The position numbers were made by a program, and so were the translations under genes. The notes beneath the pieces were generated by a model. The model saw only the letters and a list, made by a program, of their open reading frames with translations. It ran no database searches and had not been told where the DNA came from. A stretch of 38,106 nt of DNA from Gemmatimonadota bacterium (GTDB lineage: Bacteria; Gemmatimonadota; Gemmatimonadetes; Gemmatimonadales; Gemmatimonadaceae): positions 1 to 38,106 of the forward strand of contig JACREJ010000075.1 of the NCBI GenBank assembly GCA_016218305.1, read 5' to 3'. Positions 1-12,503 of the stretch are shown here, piece by piece. Numbering within the stretch: position 1 is the first letter of the stretch; each line of letters begins with the position of its first letter.

Positions 1-1
1 C

Positions 2-1855
2 ATGGGGGCGCTCTGGGCGAGCGGACTCGACGTCGCCGAGATCGAGCGCGAGGTGAAAGGGCTTGGCCTCGACTCGCTGGTCGGGCGGTACAGCGCCCCG
101 ACGCCGGCGTCACTCGGCACACGCCGCGCGATTCTCGTCTGGGACCGCGGAAGCAAGGGAATGGTGCTCCGCACCAGCGTCGTGCGTGAGCGGGAGCTCA
201 ACGCGCTCGTCAGCGCGCTGTATGCGCGGGGCAATCTCATCGCGGCGGGCGACTTCGACCGGCTCCCGGTGCCGTTCCGTGCAATCGCCGCCGACCTGAG
301 CACGCGCGAGCAGATCGTCCTTGCAGGCGGCGATCTCGGGCAGGCCGTGCGCGCCAGCGGGGCGATTCCCATCGTCTTCCGGTCGGTGCGCGTCGACGGC
401 CGCGACCTGGCGGATGGCGGCATCGTCGACAACGTCCCCATTGCGGCCGCTCGCCGACTCGGCGCCACGCGCGTCATCGTCTCCGGCCTGCGCGACACCT
501 CGCGGTTCGACGTGAGCGAGGATGACCCCCTGTCCATCGCGGGACAACTCCTCGCCTTCGTGTTCGAGCAGCCGCTGCCGCCGCTGCGGCCGGGCGACGT
601 CTGGCTGTCGTCGGACGTCAGCGGCGTCAATCAACTCGATTTCTCGATCGCGAACATCGACCGCGTCATCGCCGCCGGATACCCTGCCGCCACGGCGTTG
701 GGCGACGCGCCCTGCCTGCCGCGGGGCCGCGTGCGGCCGCGGGGCACCGTGCCGCCGCTCACGGCCTTTCTCATGCCGGGCAGCGTGAATGCGGAGCTGG
801 CGAATGTCCTGTGGCTCACGCTCGGCGACTTCGGCGGGAGCATACCCGACCTGCCCCAGTTCCAGGCGCGGATGCGATCGCTCGCGCAGGTGGACCGCTT
901 CGAGTCTGTCTGGCTGCATCCGCAGCGCGTCGCCGGCGACTCGGTGCAACTGGTGCCCCAGGCACGGGCCGCCAGCTCCGCACAGCTGCTGGCGGGGGCG
1001 GCCTTCGACCGCGAACTGGGGCCGCGACTCTGGGTGGGACGGGTCCAGGGTCTCCCGGGGCGCAACGCCGAGGTCACCGGGGTGCTTGCCGTCGGCCAAC
1101 TGCAACAGGAGCTCATGGTCTCGCTCCGGCGCAGCTACGGCGTGTTGCGCTCGCTCTGGTCGCCGCTCGTCGGCGCCGCCATCACGCGCATGCAGGTGCG
1201 CGACATTCGAGACGGCCGTGAGTATCCCGTCATCCAGACCGCCGACTGGCTCGCCGAGGCGGGCATCGAGCGACGCCTGACGCGGCGCTCGACGGGGGCG
1301 CTCACCGTGTTCGCGCGGCAGTGGGACGAGCCAGTCTACTCGGGCACGCCAACGGCGCTCGGCGCGCGCCTGCGCCTGCAGTCCTCGGCGGCGTCCGATA
1401 TGATGCCGCGCGGCTCGGTCGAGTTCGAGGGGACACTGCGGTACTGGCGCGCCTCCGCTGAGCTGCGTCGCAGCGCCACGCGTCGCGGGCTCACGTTGGA
1501 GAGCGTGCTCTCCGCCGTGCTCGGTGAGCGGCTCCCGCTGCAGCGCAGCGCGTTCCTCGGAGGTACGGACGTCGGCTTTCCCGGCTTCAGGCTGCAGGAA
1601 CTCCGCGGGGCGCAGGCGGCGATGGCGGCCCTGCGCGTGTCGCACCCCGTGTACGGACCGCTCAACCTGCAGGGGATGGTGGCGGGCGGGGCGTTCCAGG
1701 AGCGGACGTACGGCGTGTTCCGCGACGCGCGCGGCTACTTCGGGGCGCGGGGCGGCGTCGGCGTGGCCACTGCGCTCGGCCCGCTGGCCCTCGAGTACGG
1801 CGTCAACGACCGGGCGCGCGGCACGCTGTACCTGCGATTCGGCGACTGGTTCTAG
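2..1855 (+). CDS. Patatin-like phospholipase with outer-membrane beta-barrel (5'-truncated)
   Basis: The gene runs in from the left. The Met at position 2 is not a start: M-G-A-L directly continues the patatin nucleophile motif G-x-S-M-G, so the catalytic Ser lies just outside the window. The catalytic Asp is visible as A-D-G-G at about residue 138, followed by I-V-D-N-V-P. Residues 1 to about 235 form the patatin lipase domain. The rest (about 240-617) looks like a beta-barrel: alternating polar and apolar strands, a G-F-P-G-F segment near 525, and a final Phe (R-F-G-D-W-F) of the kind the BAM machinery recognises. Patatin plus POTRA plus barrel is the PlpD (type Vd) architecture, in which the lipase is exported through its own barrel. 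I infer secretion or a surface-exposed phospholipase A activity. The stop is 3 nt before the acyltransferase gene, so the two are probably cotranscribed. Confidence 0.85.
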   Translation: MGALWASGLDVAEIEREVKGLGLDSLVGRYSAPTPASLGTRRAILVWDRGSKGMVLRTSVVRERELNALVSALYARGNLIAAGDFDRLPVPFRAIAADLSTREQIVLAGGDLGQAVRASGAIPIVFRSVRVDGRDLADGGIVDNVPIAAARRLGATRVIVSGLRDTSRFDVSEDDPLSIAGQLLAFVFEQPLPPLRPGDVWLSSDVSGVNQLDFSIANIDRVIAAGYPAATALGDAPCLPRGRVRPRGTVPPLTAFLMPGSVNAELANVLWLTLGDFGGSIPDLPQFQARMRSLAQVDRFESVWLHPQRVAGDSVQLVPQARAASSAQLLAGAAFDRELGPRLWVGRVQGLPGRNAEVTGVLAVGQLQQELMVSLRRSYGVLRSLWSPLVGAAITRMQVRDIRDGREYPVIQTADWLAEAGIERRLTRRSTGALTVFARQWDEPVYSGTPTALGARLRLQSSAASDMMPRGSVEFEGTLRYWRASAELRRSATRRGLTLESVLSAVLGERLPLQRSAFLGGTDVGFPGFRLQELRGAQAAMAALRVSHPVYGPLNLQGMVAGGAFQERTYGVFRDARGYFGARGGVGVATALGPLALEYGVNDRARGTLYLRFGDWF

Positions 1856-1858
1856 CCG

Positions 1859-3319
1859 GTGCAACTCAGCGTGCTCGACGTCCTGCTCGCCGCGGCGGTC
1901 ATCGCCGTGGCGCTGGTGGTGGGGGCCGGCTGGTACTGGCGGCGCTGGGTGCGGCGCACCGCGCGACGGGCGCACCGGCGCTTCGGCGCGCGCATCGACC
2001 GGTTCAAGCTCACGAGCAAGCGCTACATCACCGAAGCGCTGCTGAACGACCCCGACGTCGCCGCCGCCGTGCGTGCGCACGCCGAGGAGCACGGCGTGAG
2101 CGAACGGCAGGTGTGGGAGCGGGTGCGGACCTACCTGCGCGAGATCATCCCCGCCTTCTCGCTGCTCATGTACTACCAGTTCGGCTACGCGGTGTCGAAG
2201 GCATTGCTCGCCGTCTTCTACAAGGTGTCGGTGGACCATGTGCGCCGCGCGAGCATCGAGGAGCTGCCGCGCGAGTCGATCGTGATCTACCTGCTCAACC
2301 ACCGGAGCAACGCGGACTTCGTGCTGGCGAGCTACGCGCTGGCCGGCGAGGTGGCCATCTCGTACGCCGTGGGTGAATGGGCGCGCGTCTTTCCGCTCGA
2401 GTACCTGTTCAAGTCGTTCGGGTCGTACTTCATCCGGCGGCGCTACCGCGAGCCGCTCTATCACCGCGTGCTGGAGCGGTACGTGCAGCTCATCACGCGC
2501 AACGGCGTGACGCAGGGGATCTTCCCCGAAGGCGGGCTCACGCGCGACGGGCGCCTGCGCCCCGCCAAGGTGGGACTGCTCGACTACGTGCTTGGCGTGG
2601 CGCGCGAACCCGGATTCGCGGAGCGCATGTACGTGATCCCGGTGGCGGTGAACTACGACCGCGTGCTCGAGGACCGCACGCTGCTGCGCGAACTGCGCTT
2701 GACTGAGGGAGGTCGCCGCACCGGCCGCCTCGCGCAGATGCGGGAGGTGCTCGGCTACACCAGCTGGAACGTGGGGCGGGCGCTCTCACGCCGGTGGAAG
2801 CGGTACGGCCGCGCCGCCGTGGTCATCGGCGAACCCATCCCGGTGAAGCCGTGGCTCGATGAAGTCGCCGACGGGGGGCCGTCGCTGTTCAACCGACCGC
2901 GCGCCGACCGGCTCGCCGCGGTGCAGGTCTTCTGCGACCGGGCGATGGAGCGGATTGGCGCCATCATCCCGGTGACCCCGGTGCCGCTGGCCTGCGCGGC
3001 ATTGCAGACCTTCGACGCCGACTTCGTGCCGCGCGCGCGGCTGCTCGAACGCATGGCCGAGCTGCGGGACGCGCTGGTGGAGAACGGCGCCCGCGTGCTG
3101 CGCGCCGACCGGCAGGTGGACGAGTCGTGGGAGCGGGCCTACCGCATGCTGCGGATGCGCCGCGTGGTGGCGCGTGCCGGCGACGGGTACCTGATCCTGC
3201 CGAAGGGGCGCGAGCTGGTCAGCTACTACGCGAACTCCATTGCGCATCTCTGCGGGGAGTTCGAAGGGGCGGTAAAGGCGCGGGACCAGCTGCCGGTGGA
3301 TGGGATGATTGGCATGTAG
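1859..3319 (+). CDS. plsB: Glycerol-3-phosphate 1-O-acyltransferase, PlsB-like
   Basis: This 486-residue protein likely acylates the sn-1 position of glycerol-3-phosphate, the first step of membrane phospholipid synthesis. All acyltransferase blocks are visible: N-H-R-S-N-A-D at 147-153 (the H-x4-D catalytic pair, H148/D153), G-S-Y-F-I-R-R-R near 190, F-P-E-G-G at 222-226, and V-I-P-V-A-V-N-Y-D near 260. Residues 5-24 form one hydrophobic N-terminal anchor. At 486 residues it is much shorter than E. coli PlsB (807) and lacks most of its flanking regions, so it belongs to a compact PlsB-like subgroup, and another acyl acceptor cannot be excluded. The start is GTG, 3 nt after the patatin stop and without a clear Shine-Dalgarno, which suggests translational coupling. 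Pairing a phospholipase with an acyltransferase suggests lipid turnover and reacylation. Confidence 0.82.
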   Translation: MQLSVLDVLLAAAVIAVALVVGAGWYWRRWVRRTARRAHRRFGARIDRFKLTSKRYITEALLNDPDVAAAVRAHAEEHGVSERQVWERVRTYLREIIPAFSLLMYYQFGYAVSKALLAVFYKVSVDHVRRASIEELPRESIVIYLLNHRSNADFVLASYALAGEVAISYAVGEWARVFPLEYLFKSFGSYFIRRRYREPLYHRVLERYVQLITRNGVTQGIFPEGGLTRDGRLRPAKVGLLDYVLGVAREPGFAERMYVIPVAVNYDRVLEDRTLLRELRLTEGGRRTGRLAQMREVLGYTSWNVGRALSRRWKRYGRAAVVIGEPIPVKPWLDEVADGGPSLFNRPRADRLAAVQVFCDRAMERIGAIIPVTPVPLACAALQTFDADFVPRARLLERMAELRDALVENGARVLRADRQVDESWERAYRMLRMRRVVARAGDGYLILPKGRELVSYYANSIAHLCGEFEGAVKARDQLPVDGMIGM

Positions 3320-3356
3320 CCAGGAGGGGGAGGGGTGCAGGGGTTTAGCAGGAGAG

Positions 3357-3431
3357 AGGAGTGGAGGGAGGAGGGAGGCGGGAGGAGGCCGACCGTCCGC
3401 CTCTTCCCGCCTCCCCCCGCACTCCACTCCT
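3357..3431. repeat. Heptamer-repeat hairpin upstream of rpsL
   Basis: The spacer after plsB is almost entirely purine on the left and pyrimidine on the right. The left arm holds the 7-nt units GGAGGGA, GGAGGGA, GGCGGGA (3363-3383). The arm at 3374-3389 pairs with 3399-3414 at 15 of 16 positions around a 9-nt loop, and an outer pair AGGAGTGGAG/CTCCACTCCT (3357-3366 with 3422-3431) extends the hairpin. It lies 47 nt before the rpsL -35 box. It could terminate plsB transcription, although the run after it is C-rich rather than a U-tract. Confidence 0.7.
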
Positions 3432-3478
3432 CCCCCTCCCAGACCTCTGCACTCCTCCTCCAACCAGCCCCTCAGCCA

Positions 3479-3507
3479 TTGACCCTGTCCCCCCTCCCCG
3501 CTATTAA
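3479..3507 (+). promoter_or_regulatory. Sigma-70-type promoter of rpsL-rpsG
   Basis: TTGACC (3479-3484), a 17-nt spacer and TATTAA (3502-3507) form a good housekeeping promoter. Transcription should begin near 3514, giving a leader of about 68 nt before rpsL. The AT-rich -10 stands out in an otherwise GC-rich spacer. Confidence 0.6.
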
Positions 3508-3581
3508 TTCAGGCTCTGTTCCGTGCCACCCATCCTGGGTGATCCACGTAGGACCAGATTCACGAACAGCATCAGGATACG

Positions 3582-3965
<384 letters not shown>

Positions 3966-3968
3966 GCC

Positions 3969-4439
3969 ATGAGTCGCCGCAAAACCGCCGTCAAGCGCAC
4001 CATCCTGCCGGATGCGCGCTACGATTCCCAGACCGTCTCGAAGTTCATCAACGTGCTGATGTACGCCGGCAAGAAGTCCACCGCCGAGCGCATCTTCTAC
4101 GGCGCGATGGACCTCGTCGAAAGCCGCACCAGCCAGCCGGGCGTCAACGTCTTCAAGCAGGCGCTGGCCAACCTGAAGCCGGTCGTCGAGGTGAAGAGCC
4201 GCCGCGTCGGCGGCGCCACCTACCAGGTGCCGGTCGAAGTGCGTCCCGAGCGCCGTACCGCGCTCGCCATGCGCTGGCTCATCTCGTACTCGCGCGACCG
4301 CAACGAGAAGTCCATGGCCGAGAAGCTCGCGGCCGAGGTGATCTCGGCGTCGAAGGGCGAGGGCAATGCGGTCAAGAAGAAGGAAGATACGCACCGCATG
4401 GCCGAGGCCAACAAGGCCTTTGCGCACTACCGGTGGTAA
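3969..4439 (+). CDS. rpsG: 30S ribosomal protein S7
   Basis: S7 is the primary binder of the 16S rRNA 3' major domain and nucleates assembly of the 30S head. The 156-residue length is that of the short bacterial form. [10 protein letters not shown] opens it, followed by the family segments [10 protein letters not shown] and A-M-R-W-L. GGGGGTAAG next to the rpsL stop serves as the ribosome binding site. In many bacteria fusA and tuf follow directly; here a terminator hairpin and an opposing gene intervene. Confidence 0.98.
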   Translation: MSRRKTAVKRTILPDARYDSQTVSKFINVLMYAGKKSTAERIFYGAMDLVESRTSQPGVNVFKQALANLKPVVEVKSRRVGGATYQVPVEVRPERRTALAMRWLISYSRDRNEKSMAEKLAAEVISASKGEGNAVKKKEDTHRMAEANKAFAHYRW

Positions 4440-4470
4440 GCGAGACAACAGAGAGACGACGGAACGACGG

Positions 4471-4504
4471 CAGACGCCCTCGGGAGAAATCCCCGGGGCG
4501 TCTG
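4471..4504 (+). terminator. Hairpin terminator after rpsG
   Basis: CAGACGCCC (4471-4479) pairs perfectly with GGGCGTCTG (4496-4504), with additional CGGG/CCCG pairing inside. A weak T-containing tail (TCGCTT) follows. It marks the end of the rpsL-rpsG transcript, 39 bp before the stop of the opposing lipoprotein gene. Confidence 0.65.
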
Positions 4505-4542
4505 TCGCTTGGGGCCCATCGGTTTTCGGAGCGGCGAGGCCG

Positions 4543-5277
4543 CTAGAGTGGCCGGAGGCGCGCGGTGACCCTGACGGTGATGACGTGGCAGACGCCGCGC
4601 GACACCGCGATGCCCTCACCCCGCCAGGCGCGATAGCCGTCCGCCTCCACGTCCACCGACCAGACGCCGGCGCTCTCCATGGCGAACGCCCACAGGCCCT
4701 CGCCGGCAGGGTACGCGCCGCCGCCCAGGACGAGGGATCCCGTCGGCGACACGACAATGGAGTCCACGCGCGTCGCACTGGCGGCGCGGATTCGCCGCGT
4801 ACCAAGCGAGGGCACGAGAGCGCCGGACAGGGAATCGCGGACCGTGAGCACGATCCCTGGGCGCATCTCCGCCGTGCAGACCAGGTTGATCTTGGCGGTG
4901 GCGGTGAGCCGCTGCGGCTGCACCTGCGGCGCCTTTGCGAGTGCCGTTGCCGTGAGTTCCAATGTCCCGAAGTGCCGGACATTGTAGGTGCCGTCGCTCA
5001 ACAGCTCGAGAATGGTGGGATCAGAGGCCGAGATGACGGGAGTGCCGTAGACATCCGGCCGGTTTTCCACCACCGCGCGCAGGCGCAGTGAGTCGTTTGG
5101 GGTGAGGTAGATCTCGCTTCCGTTGAGATCCTGCCCCCAGTCCACGACATGCAGCCTGAGATGTGCCGGCGGCGTCTCCGCTGGCGGAGTGTGGACCACG
5201 ACCGGCAGGTCGCAGGCTGCCGTCGCCACGAAGGCGAGCAGGCACGAGGAACGCAAATGCTTGCGGCGTAAGAGCAT
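4543..5277 (-). CDS. Putative lipoprotein with Ig-like and carboxypeptidase-regulatory-like domains
   Basis: I do not recognise a specific family. The start at 5277 gives M-L-L-R-R-K-H-L-R, a short hydrophobic stretch and a lipobox ending T-A-A-C-D, so the mature protein is probably lipid-anchored at Cys22. Starting further upstream (5346) would put about 23 unlikely residues before the signal peptide. The mature part (about 220 residues) is beta-rich. The first half resembles a bacterial Ig-like domain, with pattern D-S-L-R-L-R-A-V-V then A-S-D-P-T-I-L. The second (V-L-T-V-R-D-S-L-S-G-A-L-V, then V-E-A-D-G-Y-R) resembles a carboxypeptidase regulatory-like fold. It interrupts the str genes in the opposite direction, between rpsG and fusA, and has no functional link to translation that I can see. 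Confidence 0.7.
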   Translation of the reverse strand: MLLRRKHLRSSCLLAFVATAACDLPVVVHTPPAETPPAHLRLHVVDWGQDLNGSEIYLTPNDSLRLRAVVENRPDVYGTPVISASDPTILELLSDGTYNVRHFGTLELTATALAKAPQVQPQRLTATAKINLVCTAEMRPGIVLTVRDSLSGALVPSLGTRRIRAASATRVDSIVVSPTGSLVLGGGAYPAGEGLWAFAMESAGVWSVDVEADGYRAWRGEGIAVSRGVCHVITVRVTARLRPL

Positions 5278-5431
5278 AGGACCATCATGCACAACACCGG
5301 GTGGGTTGGCAAGTCCGCGCATCACGACGGCACGCGGCCGAGGCATCGGCCGACGGAAGCGGGTATTTCAGCCATCCGCGGTGTCGCCGCCGGCGCACGG
5401 ACGATGGAGGTCCTTTTCCGGGCTGCAACCC

Positions 5432-5459
5432 TTGACACCATAATGAATTGCGCTACCTT
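5432..5459 (+). promoter_or_regulatory. Promoter upstream of fusA leader or ncRNA
   Basis: A perfect TTGACA (5432-5437), a 16-nt spacer and TACCTT (5454-5459) sit in an AT-richer patch (CCATAATGAATTG) within GC-rich DNA. Predicted transcription begins near 5465, about 410 nt before fusA, with no plausible gene in between. Confidence 0.55.
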
Positions 5460-5464
5460 CATTG

Positions 5465-5808
5465 GGCTACGGGGAATTGCAGGTCATCGCGTTTCGACGT
5501 AGCCGGCCGCGTGGATTGCATTTCGCGGACGACCGGGAGACTGCGCCCGGCATTATGGGCCCGCCAACTGACTGGAAGCGGTTGTCAGCGCGGGGGCGAA
5601 GGACCAAGCCGACCGATGACGCACGAGAGCGGTTGTAGCTCGCGCTGAGGTTTCCGAAAAGCAACGCAGGACAACTCAACGTCGAGGAAGCTCTCGGCGC
5701 GCCGTGGGTCCCCATTCGCGCAGCAGTGGCGAGTGTACCCGGCGAGGTCGGATGGATACCGGCTTACTCCACTTCGGTGGGGCGAGCGCCCGGTCCAGCC
5801 GGTTTTTT
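5465..5808 (+). ncRNA. Candidate structured RNA (independent ncRNA or fusA leader)
   Basis: About 340 nt lie between a TTGACA promoter and an intrinsic terminator, with no convincing reading frame. Frames crossing the region in either direction have mixed third positions, unlike the genes here. Pairing potential is visible: GCCC/GGGC around the ATTATG loop near 5545-5560, GAGC/GCTC near 5627-5641, and GTTGTC (5581-5586) with GACAAC (5670-5675). AGCCGG at 5501-5506 can pair with CCGGCT at 5759-5764, the 5' side of the terminator stem, so an antiterminator is possible. It lacks the conserved cores of RNase P RNA and tmRNA. Either it is a free RNA, or it is the leader of fusA with attenuation 69 nt before the start. 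A weak -10 (TACTAT, 5853-5858) after the terminator could serve fusA separately. Confidence 0.45.
5759..5808 (+). terminator. Intrinsic terminator or attenuator before fusA
   Basis: CCGGCT (5759-5764) pairs with AGCCGG (5797-5802), and six T residues follow immediately (5803-5808). Nested inside is CTCCAC/GTGGGG closed by a cUUCGg tetraloop (5767-5782), with an alternative GGGC/GCCC hairpin around 5780-5791. It lies 69 nt before the fusA ATG and points the same way. Confidence 0.7.
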
Positions 5809-5877
5809 GTTCGATGGACCTGTGCAGACCCCGCTGCGTGCGGCGAATCAAATACTATCGGCTCCCTCTCTCGACAT

Positions 5878-8001
<2,124 letters not shown>

Positions 8002-8036
8002 CCCCGTACCACCTTTTTTTCCACAGGACCATTTCC

Positions 8037-9239
<1,203 letters not shown>

Positions 9240-9250
9240 ATCGGGACGAT

Positions 9251-9332
9251 GATGGGAGACGGGAGATAGGAGATGGGAGATGGCCGGCGCGTGCCGGACA
9301 CCAATCTCCCATCCTCCATCTTCACTCTCCCA
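9251..9332. repeat. Heptamer inverted-repeat element between tuf and rpsJ
   Basis: Left arm: GATGGGA, GACGGGA, GATAGGA, GATGGGA, GATGGCC in exact 7-nt register (9251-9285). Right arm: complementary units in register at 9305, 9312, 9319 and 9326 (TCTCCCA, TCCTCCA, TCTTCAC, TCTCCCA). Between them a small hairpin CCGGC/GCCGG forms the loop. The RNA could fold into a long hairpin with the rpsJ start 33 nt downstream. Confidence 0.75.
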
Positions 9333-9365
9333 TCAGCATCCCCTGCTCCAATCCTGAGGCACACT

Positions 9366-9674
9366 ATGGCTGGCAAGATTCGCATCCGGTTGAAGGCCTT
9401 CGACCACGCCGTCATCGACCAGGCGAGCGCGGACATCGTCCGCACCGCCGAGAAGACGGGGGCGCAGGTGAGCGGCCCGATTCCGCTTCCGACGAAGACG
9501 CAGCGCTGGACGGTCCTCCGTTCGCCGCACGTCGACAAGAAGTCGCGGGAGCAGTTCGAGCTGAAGACGCACAAGCGCATGATCGACATCCTCGATTCGC
9601 GGGCGCAGACGATGGACGCGCTGACGAAGCTGGACCTGCCGGCGGGCGTGGACGTCGAAATCAAGGTTGAGTGA
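9366..9674 (+). CDS. rpsJ: 30S ribosomal protein S10
   Basis: S10 is part of the 30S head and, as NusE, joins the transcription antitermination complex. [14 protein letters not shown] is the family N-terminus, so the start is at 9366 with TGAGG upstream; the longer open frame from 9273 merely reads through the repeat element. The 102 residues contain P-L-P-T-K and the loop [17 protein letters not shown]. It opens the S10 block. Heptamer repeats flank it on both sides (9251-9332 and 9677-9704), so it sits between two unusual spacers. Confidence 0.98.
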   Translation: MAGKIRIRLKAFDHAVIDQASADIVRTAEKTGAQVSGPIPLPTKTQRWTVLRSPHVDKKSREQFELKTHKRMIDILDSRAQTMDALTKLDLPAGVDVEIKVE

Positions 9675-9676
9675 CA

Positions 9677-9704
9677 GACGGGAGACGGGAGATGGGAGAG
9701 GGGA
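9677..9704. repeat. Four tandem heptamers between rpsJ and rplC
   Basis: GACGGGA, GACGGGA, GATGGGA, GAGGGGA run in exact 7-nt register starting 3 nt after the rpsJ stop. No complementary right arm is present in this 134-nt spacer, unlike the elements before and further downstream. The rest of the spacer (9705-9808) shows no promoter I can support. Confidence 0.75.
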
Positions 9705-9808
9705 GCGGACACGCTTCCGCGAACATCGACCGACTTCCGGCTAACAGTCCAACGGCCACACAGCACCGCGCAGTCGGCGCGGGCGGCCGCGACTCACGAG
9801 AGGAATTC

Positions 9809-10492
9809 ATGATCGGAATCATTGGCAAGAAGCTGGGGATGACCCAGATCTTCAACGAGGCGGGGCAGCAGATCCCCGTGACCGTCGTCGAGGCGACGCC
9901 CAATCCCGTCACCAAGGTGACGACCAGGGAGAAGGCGGGCTTTGCCGCGGTCGAGCTCGGCTACGGCGCGCAGAAGGTGCGCCGGGCGAGCAAGAAGGGG
10001 GAACGCGAGCCCCGTGGTGTCCGCGCGGGCAAGGCCGAGCTGGGGCACGCCGCCAAGGCGGGCCTCCCGACGGCGCCGCGCGTGCTGAAGTCGGTGCGCC
10101 TCGATGACGCGCCGGGCAAGAACCCCGAGGTCCCGACGTACAACGTCGGCGACGTCATCACCGTCGGCATCTTCACGCCGGGCGAGACGGTGAAGGTCAC
10201 CGGGACGACGAAGGGGCGCGGGTTCCAGGGCGTCGTCAAGCGCTACGGCATTGGCGGCGGACCGAACACGCACGGCAACACGAAGCACCGCCGGCCGGGC
10301 TCGGTGGGACCGGGCACGGATCCGTCGCGCGTGATCAAGGGCAAGAAGATGCCCGGACACTACGGCGACGAGCGGCATACGCAGATCAACCTCCGGGTCG
10401 AGAAGGTCGACGCGGATCGCCATCTCTTGTACCTCCGCGGTGCGGTGGCCGGGCCGAAGAACGGCATCGTGCTCGTCCGCAAGCAGGGTTAA
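9809..10492 (+). CDS. rplC: 50S ribosomal protein L3
   Basis: L3 binds 23S rRNA early in 50S assembly and reaches toward the peptidyl-transferase centre. The start at 9809 follows AGAGGA and yields M-I-G-I-I-G-K-K-L-G-M-T-Q-I-F, the family start. The length is 227 residues (E. coli 209). Conserved blocks are G-T-T-K-G-R-G-F-Q-G-V-V-K-R, H-G-N-T-K-H-R-R-P-G-S-V-G, and P-G-H-Y-G-D-E-R near the C-terminus. It is followed by rplD after 3 nt. Confidence 0.98.
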   Translation: MIGIIGKKLGMTQIFNEAGQQIPVTVVEATPNPVTKVTTREKAGFAAVELGYGAQKVRRASKKGEREPRGVRAGKAELGHAAKAGLPTAPRVLKSVRLDDAPGKNPEVPTYNVGDVITVGIFTPGETVKVTGTTKGRGFQGVVKRYGIGGGPNTHGNTKHRRPGSVGPGTDPSRVIKGKKMPGHYGDERHTQINLRVEKVDADRHLLYLRGAVAGPKNGIVLVRKQG

Positions 10493-10495
10493 TCC

Positions 10496-11359
<864 letters not shown>

Positions 11360-11362
11360 CCG

Positions 11363-11650
11363 ATGCCGACCACGTACCGCACGATCGTCCGTCCCATCGT
11401 CACCGAGAAGAGTTCGGCGGCGTTCCAGGACCGCGGCGAATACACGTTTGAAGTTCATCCGGACGCGAACAAGACGGCCATCAAGGCCGCCATCGAGTCG
11501 CTGTTCGGTGTGCATGTCACCGGGGTCTGGACGTCGCAGCAGCGCGGGAAGCCGCGGCGCGTCGGACAGAGCACCGGGCTCCGTCCGCGCTGGAAGAAGG
11601 CCATCGTGAAGCTCCGCCAGGGCGACACGATCGAGATCTTTGAGGGCTAA
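11363..11650 (+). CDS. rplW: 50S ribosomal protein L23
   Basis: L23 sits at the exit of the peptide tunnel and is the docking site for trigger factor and SRP. The 95 residues show the family start [11 protein letters not shown] and the segment [19 protein letters not shown], then the rRNA-binding loop G-K-P-R-R-V-G. AAGGGGAAG, within the end of rplD, is the likely ribosome binding site. It is spaced 3 nt from rplD and from rplB. Confidence 0.98.
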   Translation: MPTTYRTIVRPIVTEKSSAAFQDRGEYTFEVHPDANKTAIKAAIESLFGVHVTGVWTSQQRGKPRRVGQSTGLRPRWKKAIVKLRQGDTIEIFEG

Positions 11651-11653
11651 GCC

Positions 11654-12487
11654 ATGGGCATCCGTCAGTTCAAGCCGGTGACGGCCTCTTCGCGCTTCCG
11701 CAGCGTGTCGGATTTCGACACGATCACGCGGTCGACGCCGGAGAAGTCGCTCACCGAACCGCTCAAGAAGTCGGGCGGCCGCGACAATCACGGCCACATT
11801 TCGATGCGGCGCCGTGGCGGCGGTCACAAGCGCAAGTACCGCGTGATCGACTTCAAGCGCAACAAGCACGGCGTGCCGGCGACGGTCACGCACATCGAGT
11901 ACGATCCGAACCGCTCGGCGCGCATCGCGCTGGTGACGTACGCGGACGGCGAGCTGCGCTACATCCTGCACCCGAAGGGGCTGTCGGTGGGCGACGCGGT
12001 GACGTCGGGGCCCGGCGCGGACGTGCGCACGGGCAACGCGATGCCGCTGCGCGAGGTGCCGCTGGGCACCGCGGTGCACAACGTCGAGCTCACCCCGGGC
12101 AAGGGCGGCCAGATGGCGCGCTCGGCCGGGACGTCGGTGCAGGTCGTCGCGAAGGAAGGCGAGTACGTGACGCTGCGCATGGCCTCGAGCGAAATGCGCC
12201 TCGTCCACGGCAACTGCCTGGCGACGATCGGCGAAGTGGGCAATGCCGAGCACGAGCTGAAGTCGGCGGGCAAGGCCGGCGCGACGCGCTGGGCGGGCCG
12301 CCGTCCGAAGGTGCGCGGCGAAGTGATGAACCCGGTGGACCACCCGCACGGCGGCCGCACACGCGGCGGCCGGAACGTGGTGAGCCCGTGGGGCAAGAAG
12401 GAAGGCGTCAAGACGCGCAACAAGAAGAAGCCGTCGCAGCGCCTGATCGTCCGCGGCCGGAAGCGCGGCAAGGCCACGCAGAGCTAA
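11654..12487 (+). CDS. rplB: 50S ribosomal protein L2
   Basis: L2 is needed for subunit association and peptidyl-transferase activity. The 277 residues match the usual length. Conserved landmarks are G-R-D-N-H-G-H-I-S near 47, [12 protein letters not shown] near 58, and [10 protein letters not shown] near 225, which contains the His implicated in catalysis. The end, [11 protein letters not shown], is basic. GAGGG lies 10 nt before the ATG. No anomalies are seen. Confidence 0.98.
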   Translation: MGIRQFKPVTASSRFRSVSDFDTITRSTPEKSLTEPLKKSGGRDNHGHISMRRRGGGHKRKYRVIDFKRNKHGVPATVTHIEYDPNRSARIALVTYADGELRYILHPKGLSVGDAVTSGPGADVRTGNAMPLREVPLGTAVHNVELTPGKGGQMARSAGTSVQVVAKEGEYVTLRMASSEMRLVHGNCLATIGEVGNAEHELKSAGKAGATRWAGRRPKVRGEVMNPVDHPHGGRTRGGRNVVSPWGKKEGVKTRNKKKPSQRLIVRGRKRGKATQS

Positions 12488-12503
12488 CCGGGGCATCCAT
12501 CAT

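Noticed and set aside
110-2464. 784-codon open frame on the minus strand
   Set aside because: Antisense to the patatin and plsB genes, both of which have recognised motifs.
5465-5808. RNase P RNA or tmRNA in the fusA upstream gap
   Set aside because: Length fits and CCGGCTTA resembles the RNase P 3' end, but the GAGGAAAGTCC core is missing. For tmRNA, GTTTCGAC is suggestive but there is no T-loop, CCA end or tag frame.
5704-5877. Extended N-terminus of EF-G from an upstream Met
   Set aside because: It would run through the terminator hairpin and adds 58 residues unlike EF-G; the family start is at 5878.
9251-9332. CRISPR array from repeated GATGGGA units
   Set aside because: Units are 7 nt without spacers and no cas genes are present.
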